DNA from: Gnomoniopsis sp. IMI 355080
Lineage: Eukaryota; Ascomycota; Sordariomycetes; Diaporthales; Gnomoniaceae
DNA length: 64,000 nt
NCBI GenBank assembly: GCA_027946555.1
Contig: JAPEVC010000094.1
Span: forward strand, 1-64,000
Direction: 5' to 3'
The translations under genes were made by a program, and so were the position numbers. Positions 22,824-34,693 of the stretch are shown here, piece by piece (the stretch's first letter is position 1; each line of letters opens with the position of its first letter). Below the pieces are notes generated by a model. The model did not search any database and was not told the DNA's origin. It worked only from the letters and a program-made list of their open reading frames with translations.

Positions 22824-23493
22824 TCAAGTCCCCGGTTGACTAGGGTCCATACAATCCGACCATTGCAGACTAAGATCGATATGGGGCGCCGCTGTCTGAA
22901 CCATTACCGCATCTTTTCGCATGGAGCTATCGACTCATTTCATTATTTGACAACTACTTCTCCATATCAACTACTTATGGTCATGCATTTCTTAGGGATA
23001 AATGATTACAATTGACAGCATGAAGGTCTGGATATTTGGGTTCAAAAAGAAAAGTCCTCGAAACGATTCTGTCAACAGTGCTTTTGGGCGAGGCCCTCAG
23101 CAATACATGTTTATTAGCCAGTTCTTACCTCGCCGCACTCAAGAGGCGGATTTGCGCATCTGACGCAAGAGGCAGTTTTGTATACTTCAGATAAGATGGA
23201 GAATGATATTAGATTCATCAATTCTGCGTCCACGCGCCAGAGTTGGTAGTTGGCAAGCGTTTTCTTGAATGACGGTAGGAATGACGGTAGAAATACGCTG
23301 ACAATGCACGTGAGTTCGTTCGCCGTGCAGATGTGTAATGGGGTATCGAGATACTATCTTATCTATTACGCCATACTTATAGCGTCCGAACACGACTTTT
23401 GGGATACCAAAATCCCCAAAGTCAAGGCATAAATGAGGCACACAACACGCTTTGCAGGGCAGAGGATATGTAATGCAAGAAAACGACACACTC
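22824..23493. other. Convergent intergenic region, 670 bases
   Basis: 3' flanks of the Zn2Cys6 regulator and the histidine kinase. AATGACGGTAG is tandemly repeated at 23268-23279 and 23280-23290. No gene seen. Confidence 0.5.
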
Positions 23494-26400
23494 TCAAGCA
23501 ACCTTTAATAAGGCCCTCGACCTCAAAATAGATCCCAACTCCTTCAACTTCACTGGCTTCGTCAAAAATAAATCCACTCCACTCCAAAACGCCTCTTGCT
23601 GCGCACTGCTCGATGCCAGCCCGGAGAGCGCAAAGATGGACGTCGGGGGCGTCACACTACCCAGCTCCACCTCGTGTAGGCGGATGAGCCGCGTCGCTTC
23701 GAAACCGTCCATGACCGGCATCGAGATGTCCATAAAGATGCACTTGCACTGCGTGGGGTCGCGCATGAAGACGTCCACTGCTTCGCGGCCGTTGGTGGCT
23801 GTCTGGTAGGATAGCCCAAGCTTGTGGAGATAGGTGGAGAGGATCTTGAGGTTGATGGGGTTATCGTCAACGAGAAGGAACTCGATTTTTGGTGTGGGCG
23901 GCGGCTTGGGAGGTTCTGGGGGCGAGCTTGGTGGTGTGAGAGGATCCTGCTTGGTTGTCGGGACTGTTTGGAGGGAATTATCCAAGGGCTGTAGGCTGTC
24001 CCGAAGAGTGTCAGGCTGGGAGGGCTCAACACTTGCGCCAGAGCTGGCAGAGTCATCCAGCATTGGGGAAGGGCCGTCGTCTGGTACGGGTAAGATGTCT
24101 TGCTGGGCCATCCAGCGGTCAAGAGCCAGCAGAAGAATCCTAGCAAGCTTGCGAGGTCCCACACTAGATAACTTGCGTCAGCCCAAAATCCAAATCATCA
24201 ATATTGATACAAAGGGTATCAGAAACACTTACGGCTGAGATATAAACTCCAGTATCCCGGATCCCCTGACAGAAGCAGGAGCGGTAGACCGCTGATATGC
24301 TACCAGAGCATTCGCGCAGACCACAATACAGGGGGGTTTGGTGAGAGTCTGATCTGGGACGTAACCGAGGGGCAGGGCATCTTCCGACCACAGGATCAGA
24401 TCTGGAGCCAGGTCCTCTGCTTGCAATCCTGAAATGACCTCCATATGCAGCCAGTCTCGACATAACGCCCGGATGAGGCGGTGTCCGTTCAGCTCCTCTT
24501 CGTCCAGAACCGACTCAGACTCTTCCGTCTCCGCGGTCCTGTTCTCATCAAAGCCAAGCAATCGGATTCGGAGGCCACTAAGCTGCTTGAGCTGTCTATC
24601 AAACTCCGTTTCTTCGTCGGACTCGGTAAGCTTGGCCTCTGGCGACAAGGCAATCAGCGGCAGGATGACAGTGACTGTCGTACCGACGCCAACCTCGCTG
24701 GTCACCTTGATGCGTCCACGAAGCTGGGATGTGATTTGTTTGACGATGCTGAGACCGAGGCCTGATCCGGGCGCAAGGGCATTTTCCTGTGAGAAGGGCT
24801 TGAAAAGCTCGTTTCGGAGGTAATCTTGAGTGATGCCACTCCCTGCATCTGCAACAATGATAGAGACCAGGCGCTCATTGCTTCGACGTTTCGACTTGGT
24901 CTGTTTGAGAATGACCCGGATTGTGCCCTTTGTTGTGTGCTTCAGACTGTTGCCGAAAAGATTCATGATGATGCGGCGGATCGCGCCCGGCTGTGTGTAG
25001 AATTCCCAGGAACAAGATGCATCGATGGACAGAAAGATGGAGGCACCGCCAAAGGTAAGCTGCACGTCGCCCGAGACGGTACGGCTGGGGTCGAGTTCCT
25101 CCATCGCGCGCATCGCGTCCATTCGTCGATTCGCGTGGACGTCGGCATCCAGAGACGTCTGTTTCTGCTTTGCAAGTTGCGCGATAGAGACGTGTTGGAA
25201 GTTGAAGCCCGCAAAGACACCCTCGATGACTTCTTCGGCGAGTGCGTCCAGACGCACATTGGCTGAGAGACTCTTCATGCCAGCGTGGATCCCGGATCTG
25301 CTGGCGTCTGCGCGAGGAAGTCCGCGGGGAGCTGCCGCGTGCTTCTGCCTTTTCTTGGCGGTCTTGAAGTTGTTGATCTTGGAGAAGTCAAGCAGATGAT
25401 CGATAGTGTCGATCATGGTTCGACAACATGTCTCGACTGTGTGAGTGATGTTTCCTTGGAAGACGGTCAGGTCCGTATCCCTCATGAGCTCGATTCCAAG
25501 TACGATCCCATCTGTGAAACATTGGTTAGAAGACTTCCTTTAAGTTTTTTTCATCTCCAGGTGTTGAATAAGAGAATCAGAATGGAAGAATACGCACGAA
25601 GCGGGGAGCGTATCTCGTGAGACAGAGAGCTGAGAGCATCCGTCTTTGCCTTTTCGCTGAGCAGTGTTTCGCACCGCAGCGTCTCCGCCATCGCAAGCAT
25701 CCCGAAAGCCCTCAAATAGCTCACCTCCCCCTCGATGGTAAAGACGCGGGAATTTGTGAGCGTATAGATGAAGCCGCCACCACACCAGCGCTCCTTTCGC
25801 GAGTCCCAAAGCGGCACGAAAGCCACGCTCCGGGCGCCTGGAAACACCTGTAGAAGCTGGTTTCCCTCGCTTGCCATCTTAGGCTGCTTTACACGATGGC
25901 CCCCTAGGTTCACATCACCTTGGCCGAACGCCGGGTAAGTTGCTTTCAATTTCGCCCTATCCGTATTTTCGTTGGGCGACATGAAGGGTTGAGAGCCCTC
26001 TGAGGTCGCTCCTTCGGACGAATCACTCGACTGCAATTCGCCTTGGCCATCAAAGTTGAAGATGTGTCCCTTTGGGTATTGACGCAGCAGACCCCGGAGG
26101 AACTTTTCCTGCATGGCTCCGTGACGCACTGAGTTTCGGGCTCCGTCAACGCTGGACATGTCTGTGGTAGAGAATCCAAGCACCTTGCACTTCCTCTGCG
26201 AAGACTCGTCGTGGGACGAATACCGGCCCTCCCCTTCACTGCTGTCAGGGCCACTCCAAGGCCCGTCTTTTTTGTCCGTATTGTTTACACGTGTATTGTT
26301 CTCGGCTGGGCGGAAAGATCCGACTGTTGCATCGAGGAACAAGCACCCTTCGATCTCGATGGATTCACGGATGATGTTGGCGGCCCTCGAAAATATGCTG

Positions 26401-27443
26401 TGAATACTGAATTCCTGACTGCTGCTGCTTGTACTGCCCGGAGTAAGCCTCCTGGCAGAATTATTCGGCGCAGGTGTGTCGACAGCTGCGGTCGTCTTCG
26501 GGAACGGAAAGCTTCCGTCATTGCCTCTATGTTGGAATTCTGCAGAGATTGACGCAGTTTCCTCCTCCTGGTACAGGATCTGCTGTCGCATGTTCAAGGC
26601 ACCTTCGGATTTGATGCTGTCCTTGTGCGCAGCCGTGCTCTGCGGAGCGAATTGCCATCCTGTCACAGTTGCTCTGCCCTCAACAAATGAACCGAGTCCT
26701 CGATTCATCCTCTCGCTTCGTCTGTTTGCAGCCCTGATACTCGTAGCCTCAAGACGTTCCATGATGGTGCGGGACAGATTCCTCATTACATTCGTCTTGT
26801 GGTCATCCCACTCGATGGTCTCGGGACTGAGGACACAAAAGACCCCAATGTTTATGCCTCTGCGACTTCGGATAGGCACTCCTGCGTATAATTTGGTGGG
26901 TGGTTCACCAGGCGGACAATACGGCTGCGCTCTGAATCTTTCATCAGCTTGCAGATCGGGCACAAGAACTATTGGAAGCTTGGTGTCGTCGATGCCGGTT
27001 GAATGGCTGTGGCAGAGCGTGTAGTCGCAAGCGCTCTGGGCGCGAGGGATAGCTGTTCCACATAGCCAGAGGTGTTCACCGCCTTGGTCTTTGTGTCGTA
27101 TATTGGGAACCAGAGGCAAGGCAGGGGTTGCTTCTGCGATGATGAACTGACGCTCGTGATTGAAAAGGGAGATCAGTGCCCGTGACGCTCTTGTCTGACA
27201 TGTGCCGAGCTGAGCCAACGCTGTGAGGATGTTGTCGGACGATGTCACCAGCTCTGAGCTGGCAATGGTTTCGCCATCACTGCTGTATTTTATGGACGAT
27301 GACAAAGATGAATAGTATCTTCGCTCTTGTCAGTGATAACTAGCGCCAGAGGAATCAGGGGCTTGGGAAACAAACCTGAAGGTCTCTCGCTCTCTAGCAG
27401 ATTCAGTGACGCTCCTCACAGGTCTGGCTGAACAAGAAGCCAT
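23494..27443 (-). CDS. Hybrid histidine kinase (GAF, HisKA, HATPase_c, REC)
   Basis: Sensor kinase of the multistep phosphorelay that feeds an HPt protein; 1245 residues. Exons are 27443-27376, 27318-25598, 25511-24233 and 24163-23494, with introns of 57, 86 and 69 bases. Joins restore ETFRYYSSLSSS, SHEIRSPLHGIVLGIELM and EFISQPVGPRKLAR. A GAF-like region occupies about residues 40-220 (NILTALAQLGTCQTRASRAL, RSRRGINIGVFCVLSPE). The phospho-accepting His is in SLSHEIRSPL; its codon neighbourhood is cut by intron 2. The ATPase has N box (MNLFGNSLKHTTKG), G1 (VADAGSGI), F box (LFKPFSQ) and G2 (GSGLGLSIV). The receiver has VDDN, phospho-acceptor Asp in FMDISMPVMDG and TKP near the end. No membrane segment, so cytosolic. 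The N-terminal ARERETFRYY pattern recalls group X fungal kinases (unsure). Confidence 0.93.
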
Positions 27444-29190
27444 CTAGAAGATAGGTAGGTGAATAGATCGACTGTCACATAATAGGCCATGTAGAGGCTA
27501 CTATAGAGTGACTAGGTGTATATGCTGAATGCGAGCGAGCTATGTGTCTGCAGTTTCTCAGGCCACCAGATTCGTTTTGTATTGCATCCTTAATCTAAGG
27601 GTCTATTCTCGACCTGCCATCCCGACGCAAAGTGAACGCTGGGTGATTGGCGTCAGGGCAGAAATGGACCCTTCATCGAGCTCTTACCCATCATCTTGCA
27701 GGCTCGGTTGCAGGTGTCTGGCTTCCGACAGAGACAGCGATAGCAGTCTAAGCGGTACAACAACTGTTTTTCTGTTACTGCATCACGAATCCACAAAACC
27801 TGTCCGCAGTCGAAGGCCTCCCGTCTAGGAGGGCTGACATGTGCCATGCTATTGGGTCCAGCGAGAACCCGGTCTTGAAATCGCAAGGAATCAGGAAAAT
27901 TGGAAAACGTGAAAACGATTGGTCTCGTAAACCCTGTTGTAGAACCTTACGTGAAGCTGTCAAGAACGGCTGTTGCTGACTCGTTATTGAGATCGGCTAT
28001 GCAGACTCGATGGCCACTCCACGCTCTGTCCGGCCATCGACCCTGATAGCCTTGAATGTCACCGATGGGCGGGCATATCATGCGATACTCGGCTAAACAG
28101 ACCCTGCATGGGACAGCATGCAGAAGCTCCAATAAGAACAAGAAATGACGACGCCTGACGGAGCCGCAAACTTAATCAAACCCGTACCCATGGCGTGTGG
28201 ATAAGGCATCCGCTGTGGGTTCAGCGTATCTGAAATACTGCTATCACGATTTCGAACGAAGGAGAAAATTGCCCACGCACTCCACGATCTGTCTAATATG
28301 AGCATAGTTATAGCAACTCATCGTCGTCGTGCTCACAAAGCACAGGGCGGACTTTGAACACGCTAAGGGAGAACACCCATCCACTTGAGCAAAGGGGCAC
28401 CGAGTGTCGAATCAGACTCTGGATAGGGACAAGCTTACCCAGGAGAAGTGGAACAGAGAAAAAGAATCGAGGAATCATCTATATGATTCAAGCCGAGAAG
28501 AGAAGAACCAACAGGATTGATTTGGTCAGTATTACTTAGCTCCCCACCGAGCACGCTTCATAGTGCAAAGAAGTCTTCCAACCATTGCCTTTTCACCATA
28601 CAACGCTGTCTTTGTAATCCAACAAGATGAGACTCTAAGCAGAATACTCAATTCAAAGCCACCATCAAACTCGCTATCCGATTGGGGAAGACATGTCGTG
28701 AGGGAGACGAAAGCGGCCGCTCGATTGAAGAAAACCATAAATGGGAATATATTCCTACAAGCGGAACCGCAGCTCTCCAATCTCCACACTCCCCACACTG
28801 TCGCACCTCTGTGCTCTTGCTGTGAGATTGTGGCGTCTCGATTATCTTTCTTTCCTCCCGAGAATGAGAAGGAGGTGCCAAAGCGTTCCAGAATTTCAGC
28901 CAAACATTTGGTCATGTGATGATTCTTTAGTAGAAAAGTGATTTGTTGCGTCCAGTACCATCGGACTTTCGTCCCCGCCTCTTCCTTGGACCTGTTTCCA
29001 CCAACATTGTAGATCGACCTGCCCGCCAAACAGAACCTGCGTACGCACCCAGCCCCCGCCGCCGCTGAATGAATGAGATCTTCCCATGTGTCGCGTTGTA
29101 CCAGATCCAGAACACCGATATCCGACAACCAAACAAACAAGATTCCAAAGCAACGCGCCCACGCCAATTAACGAAGGGGATGAGGAAAAG
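27444..29190. other. Intergenic region, 1.75 kb
   Basis: 5' flank of the histidine kinase and 3' flank of CCR4. The open frame at 28532-29167 (minus) continues from CCR4 3' sequence and shows no family, so it is taken as UTR. Confidence 0.5.
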
Positions 29191-31546
29191 TTATCGACCC
29201 GAAAACTCTGACTCCGGTAGCACCTTCTTGTCTTTCCGGGCCTTGATCGCTACCTCTGTCATAATGTGTAGGTGGTCAGATGGAAAGTGGTAATTCGGGA
29301 AGCCTGGTACTCTCTTGAGATATTCCATATCAGGCGGGCCCAACAAGGAGATCAGCTCCAGAGAATTGCTCGAGTACCAAATGTAGTCGATCACGCCATT
29401 GAAAGTGGGCACATAGTTCGTGAAGGGCATCTCGTCTGGCGTGCCGTTTAGAGCCGCATAGGAAGACCTCAAGTGGAAAGGGTGCTCGACACCGTCGCGT
29501 GTCAAGCTGCCGTATTGTCGTCCGCCAAAGTCAGGGTGATCTGGTACGACCCGCCCCTTGGAGAGAAGCTCATATACAGAGCTGTCACTGGTCGAATTGT
29601 AGTCACCACAGACAAACAGCGGGATGTCTGTATTGTTCCGGTATTCTTGTGATGGTGCTGGGTCCGGCAAGACCTCTACCTCTTCGTCATCTTCCGGAGC
29701 AAGCTGGATGAACTTCTTGTCACGGCACGCCGGCCACCTCGCGTACTTCTCGGCATACTTGGTCACATTTTCCATAAGGATGGCCGTCTGGATCAACTTC
29801 ACATCGGCCAACTCTGGCTCCCATGCAAGATGTGCATTGGCCACGATCATGCGGGCCCCGGTCTGTCGACTCTCGAAGAAGCAAATCATGCCAATGTTGT
29901 CCTTGGGCATGACCCGATTGAAGATGTCGTGATGACTCTTCATGTCGGGGCGGTTGATGGCGATGGTGGAGAAGTCTATGACCTGTTTGTCCAGGAGAAT
30001 GTACTTCTTGGCCTTGTAGAATATTGCGCAGCCATCAACGGCATTGGCCTCCTTGTCGTACATCACCTTCGCCTTTGTCCTAGAGAATTGCACTCCCTTG
30101 TAACCATCCGCAGCTAATTCTGGGCTCAGCACCTCGCGCATAGCATCCACAGAAACCTCCTGTAAGCAGACGATATCTGCATCGCGTTCCCGGATTTCTT
30201 GGAGGATGGAAGTCTTTCGGTATTCCCAAGACAATGCTTCGCTCGGCGTATATCCGTAAATTGTTGCTGTGGAGTACTTTTCGCAAAGGATGTTCCAGGT
30301 GAGAACTTTGACGTGTTCCAGAGAACTCGAGCTGTCTTCGTTAAGGACTATGAGTGACCGAGGGTTGGGTGGAAGTGGCACTGATAAGCAAAGTATTAGC
30401 ATAGAACCGATCCGCAAGACGAGAAAGACCAGCAGAAGACCACAACTCACCCGGTGCCTGCTCGCGCAGCTGGGCAATCAGGCTCTTAGTTCCCTGTTCC
30501 ATCAATATCTGCTTTAATCCAGGGTCGAGTGGATTGCCCTCAATGCCAAGCGTCTTCAGGTTGAACAGGGCGCCCAACTCATAGGGTAGCTCTTGAATCT
30601 GGTTGTCGAAGAGTAACAATTGTTTCAGCGAGGTGCACATGCCTAGCTCCTCGGGCACATGTACGATGTTGTTGTGCGATAATTCGAGTAAAGTCAAGTT
30701 CCTGAGTTGCCCAAGAGCGGGCGGGATGTGCGAGATCCTGTTAGAGGCAAGATATAGTTCTTTAAGGAAGGCATAATGGTCGAACAAGTCGATAGAAAGA
30801 TTCCGAATGCCTTGGCCGCTCATGTCCATGTTGAACCACTCCTGCCGCTGATCCGCTTTCTCCACCATGTGAGGGCGTCTAGCTTCCGTTACATCGTCCG
30901 CGTCTGCGAGTCCGGTGGTGGTGGTGGAAGGAACGGAGGGCCCTATCCCCCGGTTCTCTCCAGCCTTCAGCCGAGCGAAGTAGTGTCCCGCGTGTGCATC
31001 TGTCATGGAGTTGTGCGCGTCCCGAGCCTCCTTGTGCATTCTGAGCTGCTGTGCCCATTCCTCGTTGATTTGCTGTGCCTGCCCGCCTCTTGTTGTACCT
31101 GAATGACCGTTGAGGGTGTTGTTGGACGAGTACGGACTCGCATTTGGTATTATTCCGCTAGAATAGCCGGAATTGTGACCCATGGACGCCGCATGGCTGG
31201 AGTGGTCGAGTTGGATGCCTTGATGGTGCGACGGATGGTTGTATTGGCTCGACGAGTTGGAAGGATGGCTGTAGAGCGCCGGGGGCAGCTGGCTGCGTCC
31301 TCCACCATTGGGGCCGCCATTGAGCCGGGAGTTGGGCCCCGGCTGGTGACCGGTATTGTACATGCCTTGGGAGGAGCGGCCTGGGGAAGCTCGTTCGGAC
31401 GACTTGGAAGTGGGACGCGGGCTCGGCGAGACGCGGCTGAGAAGGGTATTCAAGAGGGTCTGGTCGACGAGCGTGTTCTTGGTGTTGGACTGTGCGTAGA
31501 TCAGGCTGCCAAGGTGCTGCTGTAGATACGGATAACCATCTGCCAT
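29191..31546 (-). CDS. CCR4: CCR4-like poly(A) deadenylase, catalytic subunit of CCR4-NOT
   Basis: 3'-5' exoribonuclease that shortens mRNA poly(A) tails in the cytoplasm. Exons 31546-30451 and 30380-29191 give 761 residues; the intron 30381-30450 (GTGAGT, branch GCTAATAC, TCAG) joins as REQAPVPLPPNPRS. The first ~220 residues are low complexity (Asn/Gln/Ser/Gly). Leucine-rich repeats follow at about 235-340 (FLKELYLASNRISHIPPALG, LTLLELSHNNIVHVPEELG, LKQLLLFDNQIQELPYELG), the platform for the NOT complex. The endonuclease/exonuclease/phosphatase fold then has TWNILCEKYS, the metal-binding Glu in CLQEV, NAHLAWEP, GDYNSTSDS, GVIDYIWYS and the catalytic PSDHLHIM. The ATG at 31546 opens MADGYPYLQQ; an upstream start cannot be excluded. 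Confidence 0.95.
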
Positions 31547-34500
31547 CTAGCACCAAGTGACACAGTCGGAGATCGGGGCGGGAGGCCGCAGGTTCTTGTG
31601 GTGATAGCTGTGTAGCTCATGTAAAGTAGTAGGAGAGCAACGCTGCGATCGGCGCCGGCGCATGGGACTCGAAGGAAAGGAGCTTCAGCATAGAAAGGCG
31701 TGGGGCGAGAAGAGCAGAGCAAGGCCGGTCCTATATGTCGAGATCAGTGCTCCTTCTAAGAACGCGTGCCTTGGACGTTGCAGTGTAGATGGACGAACCA
31801 AACGTGGTCTGACGGGAGCTGTCGAAGCCTTGGTCGAGTCGAGGAACGTTCGTAGTAGCTGACTGACTGACTCGCCGGAGACGAGGCAAGCAGAGCAGAA
31901 CTTGACGAGACAGACGCAAGCGGAAATGGCACGCAAAGCGTGGGAGGTGGGATGACTAGGGTATTTTTTGGTTGTTTGCTGGATGGTATTTTGTTGAATC
32001 ACAGACTGCGGTGTAGAGGAACAGAGGTCAGTCTTGAACGGCTGTTGAAGGATTGTCTTTTTGTCGTTCAGGGGTCCTGTATCTGAGGAATGGAGGGGAG
32101 GTCCGTGGGGGGGTGGATATGGAGATGACTGCTGCTGTTGGGCACAACTGGCATAGAGGTGTCTTGGGTTGAGGCTCAATCACCAGGTAATCCGCACCTG
32201 AGGGGTGAATTGCAAGCTGGAAGGCGACTCACCCATATGAATGAATGTGTACGGTGACCACAGATACTGTATGAGATTGTCAATGGATACTGGATGCGAA
32301 AGATATGGACCTTTGGCTGGTGCTGATGTATCGCTGGCGTTGCATGCGGTGCGGTTCGTATCAACAGGACCAAGAGGCTGCGATTCCAGAAGCACCTCTT
32401 GCGTGTGGCACCTGCCACCATCTGGTCCGTGCTCAATCCTTGTGTGGTCCGTGCGCGTACATGTAGACCGTCCTCGGAGTGAGGATACGACGACTTTTCA
32501 CTGCTACACAAACGCTGACCATATTTCTTGGGCAATCAGACATCGTTGAATGACTTATAACCTTTAACCCCCGACTGACTAGGTATCCATGGAGGTTAAT
32601 CGACCAGATCCATGAAAGTCAGTCGTTATTCCTTGTCACTGATTGTCAGGAGTGGCAGAGCATCGTTTCTCGTTGCGATTCACACGCCAGAATACTTGTG
32701 ATCGAGTGATAGATCTTACAAAACGCCCATCCCTCCTCTGTCGCAACAGGTCACCTGGGCCTGGTCTGACAGGAGACATTCCAGATGATGTCCTCGACGT
32801 ATCTCATCGCCAAGAGAGTCTCCACGGCAGCGTCCAGTCTACTCCACGCATTCAGTATCCTGTACGCGAAAAATGCCAGGCAGCAGAGTGCTCTACCTCT
32901 AATATCTTGATGGTTTCTTTGTATCTTAGGTGGCTAGAACTTTCCCGTATTTGAACACAGGGTCCAGGATGCATCCGGGCTATGCTCTGGTCAAAGATGT
33001 TATCCACTCAGTCTATTCACCTATTGTGAATCGGAATGTGGGTGATGCTGAGGGTGTGTAGGTCCCGAAGGCAAAAATCCTGATGGATTGGTTTGCTTTA
33101 CGCATGCTACTGTTGGACACACTATTGGACGTGAGCTGCGCATCTGTCGTGAAGTATGCAGTCAGGCCTCCAGTTACCCGGCAAATCAGAACATCTCATA
33201 CTTTGCACCATTTTATCGAAAAATGCCTCGGTTCATTCCATCAGACGAGCTGGTGGGTATGTCACCGGGTTACCACTACTTCAATGCCGAAATAGGCGAA
33301 ACATCATAGTCTTCCTATAGCCCGACTTCGACGACTGATTTATTCGAGCGTTCGGCCGACGCAGAAGAGGCACCTTGTACTGCGTAGCATCAAACTTGAG
33401 GACGCGTAGAACTTAACCGGACTCCGGGGACTGGCTTGGCTAATATAGGCCCAGTGCCCCAATTAGGTAATTCATAGTAGCATCCACATTTGTTGCACGC
33501 ATCTATATGCTGCAGTATGGAGGAAAGGCCCATGCCTTTAACCCGAGCGGGACAGACACTGCATGTGCAGACTAACCTACATATGCGCCCAACGCCCAAT
33601 GAGCTCTGCAGGTCTCGATGGGGTTACTGACTTGCCAACGGGAAAAGGGGGAGAAAAACTGTGGTTTTAAGTGAAGCGCCGGGCTATTTAAAGTAGTGCG
33701 CAACTGCGGGGGAGAGGCGTGCCATGTCACTGTCAGCGCACAATTCGACCCTTTCCCGTGGCTCTCAAGCGTAGATATTGATTTACAAGGGCACAGGTCA
33801 GGCCACCAACAGGACGCCCAGAGGTCCGGTGAGACAGCGGGCGTCAGGCGGCGCATGAATCCGCATGAGATGGCGCATGATGTAAAAGGGGACTGTCTTC
33901 CTGTCACTTCATGGCTTGCCCTCACGTGCCCATCTCTCATCAAAACTAAATTTCTCCTCCTCTGATCGCCAAGTCATTGCTCCCTCACAATCCAAGCGCA
34001 GAAACAGCCTCTCTGCCTAATTTCAGTACTACAATAGCATCATTTCATTCCGTTGATAGCGCTCATCCTAAGCTCTAGCATAGCGCAGAGCACACGCTTG
34101 TCGTATCAGATTCCCCACAAACCGACCATCCGGGAAAACCATCCGGATGTCGAGCGTCCAAGCGTCCAGGACAAGGACTCGAGGAGGCGTATCCCTAATG
34201 TTAGGACACTCAGGGGTCAGATCAATCACAAAGAGACTGGGCTGTACAGTACATGTACATTGACAGATTTACAGGAGTTGTGAAGCCCTGGGAACGCAAC
34301 AGTATGTTTTCACAGCAGCCTTGGCCTTCGTTCCGTCAGAAACCGGACCGCCTGCCAGATTGAGAGGAGGAAAATAGAACTAACAGCATTGGAGAAGCAG
34401 GGAAATGAAACAACGTATCGCCCATCGCGTGCAGGCCGTTTAAAAAAAGACATCCACACCCCCCGAAGATGGACCAGGGCAAATGAGGCCTCAGAATCCA

Positions 34501-34693
34501 AATGGGCACCGACATGCTAGCGACTTCGGGAACTAACAGAGAAAACGGCCACCCCTCAGAAATTGTCTTTCAGCAAATTTTCAGTCAGTTTCTCCAGGCT
34601 GTCTAGATAAAATAGCTGTCTGTTTAAGGTAGGTACCTGTTTAGAGAGAAGTGGTGTCTGTTTGTCTGTTGCCAGGTATATTAGGTGTTGAGA
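31547..34693. other. 3.1-kb divergent intergenic region
   Basis: Between the starts of CCR4 (minus) and the methyltransferase (plus). Contains only short, unrecognised open frames. The 31.6-32.2 kb part is probably CCR4 leader; 33.9-34.7 kb is likely methyltransferase leader. No RNA gene recognised. Confidence 0.5.

Noticed and set aside
28532..29167. Minus-strand 211-codon frame after CCR4
   Set aside because: Uneven composition with no family; probably 3' UTR of CCR4.
32643..33309. Short plus-strand frames between CCR4 and the methyltransferase
   Set aside because: None carries a recognisable motif; in keeping with a long intergenic region.
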